DNA from: Tubulanus polymorphus | Lineage: Eukaryota; Nemertea; Palaeonemertea; Tubulaniformes; Tubulanidae | Direction: 5' to 3' | Assembly (NCBI RefSeq): GCF_964204645.1 | Contig: NC_134028.1 | Location: forward strand, 4,810,501-4,874,500 | DNA length: 64,000 nt | Shown here: piece after piece, positions 21,901 to 32,397 of the stretch | Layout: the number at the start of each line of letters is the position of its first letter | Numbering within the stretch: position 1 is the first letter of the stretch | The notes under the pieces: model-generated | Told to the model about the DNA's origin: nothing | Database searches by the model: none | Seen by the model: only the letters and a program-made list of their open reading frames with translations | Program-made: the position numbers and the translations under genes

Positions 21901-24821
21901 GACCCACGACCAAAATTCCCTCACCAAATTTTAAGATATTCTCAGTGGAGGCTGTTTCTTATTAAGAGGATCCTTGTGCCACTTGTCACCAGCACGAACA
22001 ACAAGACACCAAAAATTTAAATTCACTGACTTCTCAAGAAGAGTCAGAATTCTCTGATCTCTAGGAACCCGGGAGACTGTTAAGATTAGAATAGTGACTT
22101 TTAGTGACTACCTACCCTGCAATATTCTTTAGTGGCGACAAATTCATAAGATCCCAAACACAGCTCCGGTCTATCATATTTATCTACGCGGCAACCGGTG
22201 TGATCTAAATGAGCGAAGTATTCCGATGGCACTGAAAATAACCGTAAACATCAATCATTGATTCATTATGTGCAAGATATTTAAAATAGCTCATAAGATT
22301 TTTGATAGTGGGATTTTATTCAATTTCATTTTAAATATAACAGAGAAAAGAATTTTACCTTCACTCGAACAAAGACAGAAACAACATTGAAATCTTCGTC
22401 CCCCGTCGATGAACTGCATTTGCGGATTCATGTAAGCTTTACACCTATTACACCTCACCGGACCGAGCTGTCCCAAATCCACCAGGGGTAGAGGGTTCTA
22501 TAAACACACGATTTTCACATTCAAATCATCACTCTTCACAATTTAGAGCAGAAAAAAATGATAGCGATACACACCTCTTTTTCGCTGAGTCGAGCAAATG
22601 GATTTATAGTCAGTGATATCGGTATATGACACTGTTTTATGATATCCTGAGTGCACGGTATATTATACATTGTGGAGCGGATAAACTTCGGGTTGGCATT
22701 TCCTGAAATACATTGTTATATTACGATATTACTCACTTGAGTCTGATGAACAATCAAAAGTTCATTTATCAGTTTCAAGATTTGGATAATTCTTATCATC
22801 CCGTAGACACATTTAAGCCGAGAACTCGCAGAATAATTAAATTTCAATATCACAAGTTGTTGGATTGCTCTTTTTACGTTGAGAATACATCATTATCCGC
22901 CAATAAACCGAGTCCTCGGGGTCCAGTTTTGCGGAACAAACTTTGAACTACCAGCACTAGACTCCTCAAGTAGATCGCAATAATTACCTTGATCTTCAGT
23001 ATAGAACTCAGTAGTGACTAGAGGAGGAACCAATCCTCTTGAACCAGTTTGAAATAATCCTGAACGATTTCGTTTATCGTCTTCTATTACTTGAATCTTT
23101 CAAAACGAATTAAACACAGTTCAGTTAAACACTTCTTTATATCAGTTTTAAGTCACCATCGATGACAGCAGTTTAATTACTCACCGGACTAGGCATTTGA
23201 TCGGGATCAAGTCTACGTGGTTGAGATGGAGCTGCTAGAGGCCTCTGAGCTTGAGGATAAGATGGATGAGCTCCAAACTGACCAGGAGCCGAGTGAACTG
23301 GACTACCAGACATACTACCTGGCCCACCAGCAAAACCAGATTGAGGAGGCATTCCTGGTTGCGGTGGACCCATTCCCATACCAGGCTGTGGCGGCATTCC
23401 TTGCTGTGGAGGCATTCCTGGTTGAGGTGGCATTCCCGGCTGTGGAGGCATACCAGGTTGAGGTGGCATTCCCCGCTGCGGAGGCATTCCTGGTTGAGGT
23501 GGCATTCCCGGCTGTGGAGGCATACCAGGTTGTGGTGGCATACCATGCTGTTGTGGGGGCATACCAGGTTGTGAAGGCATTGCCATTGGTGGTGTTGGTC
23601 TAAGTCCCATGTGTGATGGTGGTCCAGCCCCGGATGAAGGAGGGAATCCACTTGGTCCACTAGGTGGCCCTGGTGGTCCAGATCCATACATTGATGTTGG
23701 TGGACCAGTTGGTGGCATCGCTTGAGAAGGGTTTCCTTGTGGTGGACCTCTGAAAGGTGCACCTTGCTGGCCATGCATTGAATTTGGAGGACCCTGCATT
23801 GAATTTGGGGGTCCATGAACTGAAGTTGGAGGACCCTGCATTGAATTTGGGGGTCCATGAATTGAAGTTGGAGGTCCATGAATTGAAGTTGGAGGACCCT
23901 GCATTGAATTTGGCGGTCCATGAATTGAAGTTGGAGGTCCATGAATTGAAGTTGGAGGACCCTGCATTGAATTTGGCGGTCCATGCATTGAAGTTGGAGG
24001 ACCCTGCATTGAATTTGGCGGTCCATGCATTGAAGTTGGAGGTCCATGAATTGAAGTTGGAGGACCCTGCATTGAATTTGGCGGTCGGTACATTGGTTGC
24101 CCTGGAGTTGGACCCTGTCCTTGCATGGGAGGCCCTGGAGGTGGACCCTGTCCTTGCATAGGAGGCCCAGGGGGTCTTTGGAATCCAGGTCCAGAATTAG
24201 GAGCATTCATAGGAGGAAATCCTGGCCTTGAAAGAGGTGCAGACATTGGAGGTAAATTCGGCCTCTGTGGTGGTGCACCCTGTAAATAAACGTTAATTAC
24301 TTGATACTGCCAGAAATTGGACAAATCAAATTTCATTTACTTCTATGAATAACTCACCATAGGAGGTCTCGGAGCTCCTCCATCCAGATTGAGAGAACCC
24401 ATTTGATTGGTTAACTGATTTGATGCAGGTGGCCGCATGCCTGGAGGTCCAGGCGGAGGTCCTCTTGTCGGCGAAGGGCCACCCATCATTGTATTTGGCG
24501 GTGCCCCAAATGGAGCCTGTTGTCTGAATTGATCTCCTTGTGGTCCTGGAAATGACCCGTTTTGCATGTTCGGCGGCGGGGGTCTGAATTGTTGAGGTGG
24601 CATTCCGGGTTTAAATCCTGGACCTAAACAAATCATCAATTAAAATTCACATCAATCAAGATCCACAAGAAGTTTCAATGGCTATCACCATTCTTAATTC
24701 ACTTACCTTGCATATGCGGTGGCTGTTGTCCAGGACCGTTAAACGTATTAGGTCCGCCAGGGGGACGTTGACCCATCATCGGGCCCGGTCCCCCGTGACC
24801 AGGATTCATATATGGATTCAT
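15946..24821 (-). CDS. SEC24C/D: COPII coat subunit SEC24, C/D type
   Basis: This is the cargo-binding adaptor of COPII vesicles at ER exit sites. There are 19 coding exons, transcript order: 24821-24707, 24623-24358, 24279-23185, 23096-22988, 22702-22575, 22497-22359, 22231-22116, 21717-21590, 21261-21070, 20801-20591, 19708-19441, 18938-18793, 18720-18582, 18415-18221, 16995-16892, 16799-16712, 16623-16520, 16442-16353, 16086-15946. They total 3774 nt, 1257 aa, and every phase matches. A disordered Pro/Gly/Met/Gln-rich N-terminus of about 490 residues ends at [11 protein letters not shown]. The zinc finger has C587, C590, C609 and C612. Trunk ([10 protein letters not shown]), beta-sandwich ([13 protein letters not shown]-like), helical ([14 protein letters not shown]) and gelsolin-like parts follow, ending in [14 protein letters not shown]. 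Vertebrate SEC24C/D are about 1030-1095 aa; the excess is the repeat-rich N-terminus. The exon ending at 18582 uses a GC donor. Confidence 0.95.
16140..16345. repeat. Degenerate tandem repeat in last SEC24 intron
   Basis: Several imperfect copies of AACTCATGAAGAGTTAACAC follow one another inside the intron between the last two coding exons. They have no coding role. Confidence 0.6.
16996..18220 (-). other. Longest SEC24 intron, nothing else seen
   Basis: This 1225-bp intron separates the exons at 18221-18415 and 16892-16995. The short frame at 17986-18204 has no homology that I recognise. A GGGGGCGC core lies at about 17917. Confidence 0.6.
19280..19393. mobile_element. Short MITE with GGGGCC ends in SEC24 intron
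   Basis: The left end GGGGCCAGTTACGCAGTCC pairs with the complement of the right end, GGGGCCCGGTTGTACAATTG, with imperfect similarity inwards (TTAAG/TTAAGT). It lies wholly inside the intron between exons 19441 and 18938. Similar ends occur at 55163-55247. Confidence 0.45.
21817..22030. repeat. Imperfect tandem duplication in SEC24 intron
   Basis: An approximately 80-bp segment containing TTTCTTATCAAGAGG and GTGCCACTCATCACCAGCA recurs about 130 bp later as TTTCTTATTAAGAGG and GTGCCACTTGTCACCAGCA. It is intronic and non-coding. Confidence 0.65.
23345..23582 (-). repeat. Coding 18-bp repeat (MPPQPG) in SEC24
   Basis: About eleven hexapeptides, mostly MPPQPG with MPPQQG and MPPQRG variants, are encoded in tandem in the long SEC24 exon. 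The array is in frame and keeps the exon open. The complementary strand is also open by composition, but that is a shadow. Confidence 0.85.
23770..24088 (-). repeat. Coding 21-bp repeat ([14 protein letters not shown]) in SEC24
   Basis: Fifteen heptapeptides alternate between GPPNSMQ and GPPTS(I/M/V)H, often in a three-heptad cycle. DNA copies are nearly identical, which indicates recent slippage or unequal exchange within the coding exon. Length is always a multiple of three. Confidence 0.85.
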
Positions 24822-25180
24822 CAAAGTCTAATGAACTGAAATGAGATTTTAAGTCAAATTCATTTTCAAACGATTTAAAATTGAAAAACAAAGGAACGAC
24901 TACTTCGCCCGCAGCAGGTATTGCAAGGACAATGCAAAAGTTAACTAAGAAAACAAACGAAACAAAAGAAGAAGCTGTCATTTCTAAACATAACATAGGC
25001 ATAAAACAAATATTGATTGTTGAATGATCCTGATTGCAAAACCAGGAAGTGAAAATACCGGCGGGTAGCAGTTTTTAGGCTTCAGGCGTCGATTTCAAGG
25101 CGTTTAACAAATTCACGTTCACTTATTTTAAATTCTCTGAATTAACGAGTTAACCATCGAATATAGAATGCGTTATTTAC

Positions 25181-25260
25181 CTTTAAAATCCTCTAAATCT
25201 CTCCAAATATTCGAATATTTCTTGATTTTTTGCCACGTCCGATTTGACAAGTGTCGAGTT
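25181..25260 (-). other. Probable SEC24 non-coding first exon
   Basis: On the minus strand TTTTAAAG|GTAAAT gives a donor at 25180-25179. The coding part begins in an exon with acceptor TTTCAG just upstream of 24835, 14 nt before the ATG. The transcription start is not determined, so the outer boundary is approximate. Confidence 0.5.
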
Positions 25261-25350
25261 GACGCATGCGCAGCACGTGCCACGTCGACAGGGCGCGGTG
25301 TATTGTGGGTAAAATACAATATGGCCGCGCCCATGGACCGGAAGTGTCGG
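25255..25350. promoter_or_regulatory. Candidate bidirectional SEC24/FUT promoter
   Basis: Several core-promoter motifs cluster between the divergent genes. They are an NRF1-like GACGCATGCGCA at 25261-25272, an E-box CACGTG at 25274-25279, a YY1-like AATATGGCCGC at about 25318-25328, and an ETS/GABP site CCGGAAGTG at 25338-25346. This CpG-containing patch contrasts with the AT-rich surroundings. It lies just upstream of the SEC24 first exon. It may also serve FUT, through a 5' UTR intron ending near 25860. Confidence 0.5.
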
Positions 25351-25885
25351 TGACTGTGGAATTCCCGGAATCTGTCATATGAGGTTTTCGACACTTCTGG
25401 CGTCGCAAGCAACCCAATATCATACAATGCTAATCAAATATAGTAGGCAGCTGAACTGATGAATACTGTTACTGCGATCAATTAAGAAAATACATACTTA
25501 AAAGACCAACAATAAAATTGATAAATTATAAACCTATGTTGTTCGAGTGGCGTAACCGTAAAGTGTAGAAAAATTATTTTTATAAAGACGCCTAGTGCGC
25601 ACTATTTCGTGCTCAAGTTTGTGTATTAGTTATGATGGTCTGAGCTGGCACATATCAGGTGTGTGGGACCTTTACTTTCAGATGTCATAATTCTGCAGAG
25701 TGATAACTATAGCTGTTATGTTTTTTGACGTGTCAAAATGATGTAAACAAAACTGGGAAAACAGCAGATTGCGGGTGCTGTGGCGGCCCGGTGACGGTGT
25801 ATCCGGTAATAACCCCATGTAACTGATTGATAACGCACAATATGAGCAGTTTATATTACAGCAGGGTGAGATCTGTTGATCTGGA

Positions 25886-27876
25886 ATGTTATTCAGCACT
25901 CGTCGCTGTAAGAAGAGAATGTATGCTGCAGGAATTGCTGTGTTAACGATCTGTCTTTTACTGACGTTTCGTAATTTTGTCGCCGAGAATCTGAAAAGCG
26001 ATGATCACGACAGGAACCTAGCGTTCGGAGCCGGTTCGATTAGAACTGAGCAACTCGTGGCGAACGTCGCTAATTTAACGAACATGTCAGTCCGCTCTGA
26101 TATCCCTATAATAGTGTGGTGGACTCCGCGTTTGTATCTACGCCCGGATTTAGATCTGACGGAATGTAAGAACGGACACGCGTGTTATCTATCGGCTAAT
26201 CGTAAACACATGTCGAATCCGATGACTAGAGGGTTAATATTTTACGGTACAGATATCGAGCCCGGCGACCTGCCCTCCCCACGGGTACCTCATCGCGAGT
26301 GGGCTCTATTCCACGAGGAATCTCCGATGAATATCCAACTCCTTCAACACTGTCGATTCTTCCGACTGTTCAACCATACGGCGACTTTCAAACGCGAATC
26401 GGACTTTCCTCTGACGACTCAGAGTATAATCAACCTAGCGTACCTCGTCGAGCGTAAACCGGTTTCAATCGCGGAGAAAAACTCGTACCGTAAACGTGGT
26501 TACGCTCCTGTGTTATACGTTCAGTCTCATTGTAATGTCGCGTCCTATCGGGATATTTACGTGAAGGAATTGATGAAACATTTAGAGGTTGATTCTTACG
26601 GAAGTTGTCTGAATAATAAACAGTTTGAATCGACGGATTTAGATGACGCGGTCGAGAGTATGAACGCTCCGAAGTTTCTAGATCTGATCTCGAGGTATAA
26701 ATTCCACCTGGCTTTCGAGAATGCTCTCTGCGACGATTACATGACCGAGAAACTGTTCCGAGTGATTCACGTCGGGTCGGTCCCGGTTTACCGCGGCTCC
26801 CCGCGTGCCCCGGACTGGATGCCCGATAATAAAACTATAATCATGGTCGATAATTTTACGACTCCTTTAGAATTAGCGAATTATATCAAATATTTAGACG
26901 CAAACGATGACGAATACGAATCTTATCTGAATTATCGTAAACCGAAAGGAATCACGAATCAATTTCTTCGCCAACAGATTCACGACCGCGAATGGGGTTG
27001 TAATGATTTATACATGCCGAATTTCATCGAAGCGTTCGAGTGTCACGTGTGCGAGAAAATATCGGAGCGTTACAAACACGAAACGGCGCGTCGATCGGAT
27101 CCGAGTCTCGAACCGTTGCCTCCGAAGATCGCTCACGTTGATCAGATGAGGTGCCCTGTTCCTCATAAACCATTCGGGATTCTAGATGACAATAAAAACA
27201 ATGACAGGTAAAGAGAAGAGCAGGGTTTGAGGGGAAAGAGGATGGTTAGAATAGAGATATTGGGGGGTTACAGTTAATTAACAAAATTTAGTGTACAATG
27301 AAACTGGTTTTGATGATTTACTTAAGAATTCAAAATACAAATTGGGATTAGAATTACGGGTATGTGAAGAGGTGACGAAGTCCTACAATAGAATTTCAAT
27401 CGGATAAATTTTATTGGAATGAAACCGCAATGTAGTTGGTAGTTGGTAGTTGACTAACAGCCATCAGGTGGAATGACCAGTAACAAAGCATATAAACTCA
27501 CAGAACGATTAGTTTATGTGTCTGAACAGAAGATATAAACAGAACTAGTAATAAAAACAAAGTATATCTGTAGGGTCAACGTCGCTTCAGTACTGTGATG
27601 ACTTATCCAGGTAATAAGCGAGTTTGGACTGACATGTATAGTTTAGGGACTTTGAATCTTGAAAGTAGGAATTCTAAGATCGTAATCACGTATCTTGTTA
27701 TTTAGCCATTGACATCTTTTGTATATTTCAGGAACGAAATAGATTGGAAGGAAGATTTCTGGTCCGGAATGGACCGAGCTAAAGCTGTTGATCGTATGTT
27801 AAAAGATGGCGTATCAGGTAGTGATACATTCATGAAATATTGGGACGACGTCGTACGAGAAATAAACCGAGATTGA
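25886..27876 (+). CDS. FUT10/FUT11: Alpha-1,3-fucosyltransferase, FUT10/FUT11 type
   Basis: This is a GT10-family type II membrane enzyme that transfers fucose from GDP-fucose in the ER/Golgi. The vertebrate FUT10/FUT11 pair is now regarded as protein O-fucosyltransferases. Coding exons are 25886-27207 and 27732-27876, giving 488 aa, with a phase-2 junction that completes Arg. A short cytoplasmic Arg/Lys tail precedes a signal anchor at about residues 12-28. Possible N-glycosylation sites include NLT63, NMS66, NHT163, NKT315 and NFT323. The family signature spans about 268-305, including YKFHLAFENALCDDYMTEKL then VPVYRGSP. The C-terminal exon (WKEDFWSGMD, then FMKYWDDV) matches FUT10/11 rather than Lewis-type enzymes. 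AATAAA at 28850-28855 is a candidate polyadenylation signal. Confidence 0.93.
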
Positions 27877-27976
27877 CAACATTTTAATTGATAGATGAAA
27901 ATATTATATTTTGATATTATTTATTATAATGAATGATAGGATGAATGTTTGTTGGTTGTACCACCGCATTGAAGTA

Positions 27977-28429
27977 CAGTAGACTCTACTCAAGTCGGAC
28001 CTTTTAGGACCGCCAACAGACTGATGGTTTATCGAAGTTAATGTTATCCATTCCATTTTAACCCTTTCAGTGCTGACTTATTAATACCCTAAAGTGCTGG
28101 AGATAATTTGAAAAATTCTTTAAAATTCCACGCTAGTGTGTTGAATAACGGGAATACCACCATAGTGCGTCTATACCTGGCGCGGTATATCGTTATTCAC
28201 TAATATTTTACTATGTTTGACAGGTGCTGCCATCTTTCAAGAGAGATAATTAGTAATTACTAATTAAATCAATACACCGCAGTGCAGTGTACTAGCAAAA
28301 TCCATCACCGATTCGTACACCGCACTGCGGTGTAGACGCACTGAAAGGGTTAACAGTCACAAAACTATTTCAACCAACACCCGAGTTATCTTCTGAAATC
28401 ATCAGATTAGACTTGAGTGCAGTCTGCTG
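27977..28429. mobile_element. pogo/Tigger-like MITE, interrupted
   Basis: It is flanked by TA on both sides (27975-27976 and 28430-28431). Ends are CAGTAGACTCTACTCAAGTC and, on the complement, CAGCAGACTGCACTCAAGTC. Without the inserted piggyBac-like MITE and one TTAA it is about 160 bp. It lies just after the FUT stop codon, probably within its 3' UTR. Confidence 0.6.
28062..28349. mobile_element. piggyBac-like MITE (288 bp) nested in another MITE
   Basis: It is flanked exactly by TTAA (28058-28061 and 28350-28353). Perfect 12-bp ends read CCCTTTCAGTGC on each strand. An internal segment, AGTGCGTCTATACC, resembles the right end, so the interior is partly palindromic. Confidence 0.75.
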
Positions 28430-28859
28430 TATGTTTTATTCAAATCTTTAGGGGGGAGACATTTTTATCTCTGATGTACAATCCATTATTTTCCTAGATC
28501 TGTAAAGTTGATGTGTTAAGGTATATTTATTTATTTATCTCAGGCGTTTATAAATAGTGAACTGATTTGTTTTTAGTAAATATTGCTCCTTCCTAAGATC
28601 TACCCATCGTTTCAGTTGAAAAGCAATCAATTGTAAACATTAAATCAAAGTGAGAAATGAGATTAAAGTTAAAAGTGAATATGAGCTCGTTCTATCCTGG
28701 GGTTGTTTTGATTGATCTACGTATGAAATGTTAACTGAAACAGGTTCAAGTCTGCAATTCTCAATCTATGATATTGTGATGATATAGTCATTTGATACTT
28801 AAGTCTTTAAATGCCATGGTTTCAGTCAGTATTATACATATATAAAGATAATAAAGACT

Positions 28860-31800
28860 ATTAACTGTTGATAAAAATTAGTATTTGATTGAATCAAAGG
28901 CTTTTGTTTTTACGCCTCTTTCTGGTTTGGTGTTTTGGCGCTTATACAAGGAATCCTTATCCATCGTCCCGATCGAAATGAAAAATGCGATAATTGCGAC
29001 TTTATCTCCATCGCTTGCAATGACGCGTCTTTGACTGCAGTATATGGTACTAGTCTCCGCACTGACCACATAAACTTCCAAACTATGCCAGTCACTATCG
29101 TTCAATGTGATCTACTGGTTAACTAATAAGGCGACACTTTTGATCCATATTTGTTTTTATGGAAAGATTTTATTCATTTTTATTGAAAGACTTTTTAATT
29201 TTTTTTATATAAAGGAACTTCTTCGAGAGAACTCCGTGATAACATCTTCGAAACATTCATCTACGTAATATGTACATGATTCAGAATGGATTTCTAAAGT
29301 ATTTTTCGGAGTTTTCGTCGGAAAACACGAGAATTTTCTATCGTTTTTCTGTATGATCGTGTAAGTGAAAGTGTCGTCGGTCGTTTCCTTCGAAAAATTA
29401 ATAGACATCATCGTTGTTAGAAACGGGGAAGAGTTTCACATGTCGATGTCGGAAACAAACACTTCTTATCGATTCCACGTAAAAACTCATGCATGCTTTA
29501 TTAGTACACCATCAACTCGAGTTGACAATTTAGCAAACAACACAAGTTGCAGAGAATAAAAATGGCACACACACACAACATCGACTGTTTCGTAGGGGAC
29601 GCGCGCAAACTACTTAAGTTTCGCCATCAGGATTCCTTTAATTCCCAAACCATCACAATCAGCTCATCAGTTATTTCGCTGTGCGCATCAATCGAACTGG
29701 TTTTTGCCGTTAAAATAATTACGCGAGCGACAAGATTCCGTTATCAATTAGACAAATGGGAATTCAAAAGCGTACTACAACCGCGCGGAAAACTGGTGGC
29801 TTGTGGTGTTATCACGTATGCCGGTTTATACTTTTTAACTCGCGCTATTCTGCGCTGGGAGATAATTTTGTGTAAATTTATTTCTAGATAACGTAGCAGT
29901 TTGCGTATAATTTCCCTAAACGCGAAATATTGTGTATTCCGTGTATGTTCATATACTCGACGCAATACTTGATTTCCAGACTATTTGTAATTTGTTACTC
30001 AATTTAAAAAACAACTGTATTTCGCGTGCTAATTGAAATTACACAGCGTGTCTCAGTGGGAAGAGAATGTCACTAGGATGGGTCGACTATAAATAACAGT
30101 ATTTTCCTCGGGGCTCCGCGCATTTCTGGAAACTACAGCTAGCTCGTCGTCTTAACGCCGATGAACATAAAGGAAAAACAACAATTTTGTAAAAATAGAC
30201 CGATTTTTATTTCAACAGGAATCGTCGCACAAAATAATTATCCTTCATTAAGATCTGGTAGTTTTTATATAGTATTTACAATCTATGTATACAGTCGCTG
30301 ATAGGAATAAACGGCTAGACATGTACGTCTCTCGAAAGTTCAAACATCCTTCATTAGTTTTAAAAGATATTCTAATAAAATCACGGATTTTAACGAAAAC
30401 ACAACAGTGAAGATTCAATGGGATTTTGAGGTGCAGGTTGCCGTGACCGGATGAACGGTAGCTTGGCAATCATTTCCTCGCCGCAGTCCGTATACTGCAA
30501 TGATAGTAAACTGAGTTCTGTATATGGTAAAGTGTTACAGCTGGGAATTATGAATTGAATTCATTCGATATTCAATTTCATCTTCAGCTCAAGTGAACTA
30601 ATGGAATGCAATGAATCTTTCTCAGTAGCAGGAAGGAAATACCGAATCAACTTTCTACAATTTCCACTCATAAAAGTCAGACATGAGAAACTGTTTTACA
30701 CTTGACCTTTGTAAACCGGTGCGATCACTCTTATTTGCGCAATGCCAATCCCCCGGATGTCTCGGCAGAAATCTAATGAGGAATTGGTCAAGTTTTATCG
30801 CTAGACGAGCCACGTAAAGCTTCGTTCATAATCCATGACCAGCAATAACTGTCAAATCATGAAGGCTTATTGCAGCCCTGCTGTAGACGTTACTGGCCGT
30901 GGTTTCAGCAAGGTTCCAATAATAGACGGAGTTTAGTTATCATCAACGAATAGGAAAACAATAATCGTCTGTCAAATTTGCTCGGCTTAACCTCAAACTG
31001 TAGAATTGGTTGTTGGAATGCTGTATGTTTTCCGTCAATACTATATACATCTTTTCAATCACTTCAAATGTTGAGATGTCAGTTGTATTTTCAACTCGTT
31101 CGGACAAAGTATTTATTATGAATACTAACATTGTTAAAAACACTCATATCATAATCAACGTCGCTTTAAAAAGCTTTTTCTGTACAAGTTTATTTTCATT
31201 TTGAGAACACCCCCTTCCCTTGTCCTGATATCAATCGAGCGATAGAAAATCAAGATCAATTCTGTACATATAAATTAATTCTTATTTACAAAATTGGCGA
31301 CACCTTTTATCTTAAAAGTGAAACATTTAGATGAAATTTACATATATATATTTATGATGTTGAGATGGACTATCATTATACGCAGCAATAGGAAAGTTCC
31401 TAAACGTTCATGTATAAGACCTCGTTATATTTCAAATTGCTATCGACAGCAAGCATTGAAATCGAATAAACTGAATTTTCCCAATCAGATCTCTCCCCCG
31501 GTTTTAAATCGTGTTAATATCGATTCGAATTCATGAAATTTCCAGCGCGTTTCTGGTTCGCCGAGCGTCACAAATATCCGTATTTAATACGTAATGACAC
31601 CCACGAAATGACTGCAATTCACCAACCGAGAAGGAGAAGAAGAAGGATGACGCGACATGTATATTTTGATTTCTAGATTTCCGACGACCTACCACGGCTT
31701 ACACAACACACGCCAGTTTTAATATTGAGTTATGCATCGTGTAAACGAGATCGCAAAACTGCGCCACAATTCGTCTGAGATTTTATTCACGAATACTGGC

Positions 31801-32397
31801 GCAGACGATTTTCAAAACAAATCTAATAATCTCCGCAGTTATAAACTCGATAAAAAGATGTTTCGATTCTCAGTGCGATAAAGCGAACGAAGGTACGCGT
31901 AGATTTCTGTTAACAGCAGTTACAGTTTATCCCCTGAAATATTTGAGGGTTTTACTCGGGACATATAAAAAACGTCTTCAATATACCCAATACCCTGACA
32001 AGATACCCTTTCCAGAAAAAAATGCTACGTAGCTCTATAAAATCCCTCCGTGATATCAGCGATTACTTATTCTCTTTCAAATATATGATATTTGAATCTA
32101 TGGTTTTAGCCATGCTTTTCGGCAAAGTAAATTTCGATTCACCGCAAGCAAACAGTTTTTCAAACACATTCCTTATTAACTGGTAAAAATCATTTTTGAG
32201 CTACAGGAGTCAGAAATTTCGAACTAAAACTAACCTAATTTCAAGTTACATTATTCATGATAATGAATGTACACAAAAAAGCCTAAAACCTATTTCATGG
32301 CTAAAAGAATTTGAAATGAAAATAAAATTAAGAATCTCTTAAAAACAGCGCAGTCCAGCATCTTAAAAACTAAAAGCAACCATAATTATTTAGAAAG
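28860..32397. other. Spacer between convergent FUT and CSGALNACT
   Basis: No exon was recognised. Short open frames on both strands, for example 29205-29411 minus and 29547-29891 plus, have no recognisable domains or splice context. The right part is presumably the CSGALNACT 3' UTR. A minus-strand AATAAA is the complement of 31782-31787. Confidence 0.4.

Noticed and set aside
23217-24206. Several long frames on both strands overlapping the SEC24 repeat exon
   Set aside because: They arise because 18- and 21-bp in-frame repeats leave other frames open. The minus-frame joined by consistent phases is the real one.
29205-29411. Minus-strand 68-codon frame with fairly gene-like codons
   Set aside because: It has an ATG and a stop but no homology or splice sites that I can support. 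A small gene is possible but unproven.
29547-29891. Plus-strand 114-codon frame
   Set aside because: No recognisable domain, no splice or promoter context, and flanked by AT-rich spacer. It may be chance.
30045-30100. tRNA-like TGTCTCAGTGG...GGGTCGACT
   Set aside because: The distance between the A- and B-box-like parts is too short, and no cloverleaf stems form.
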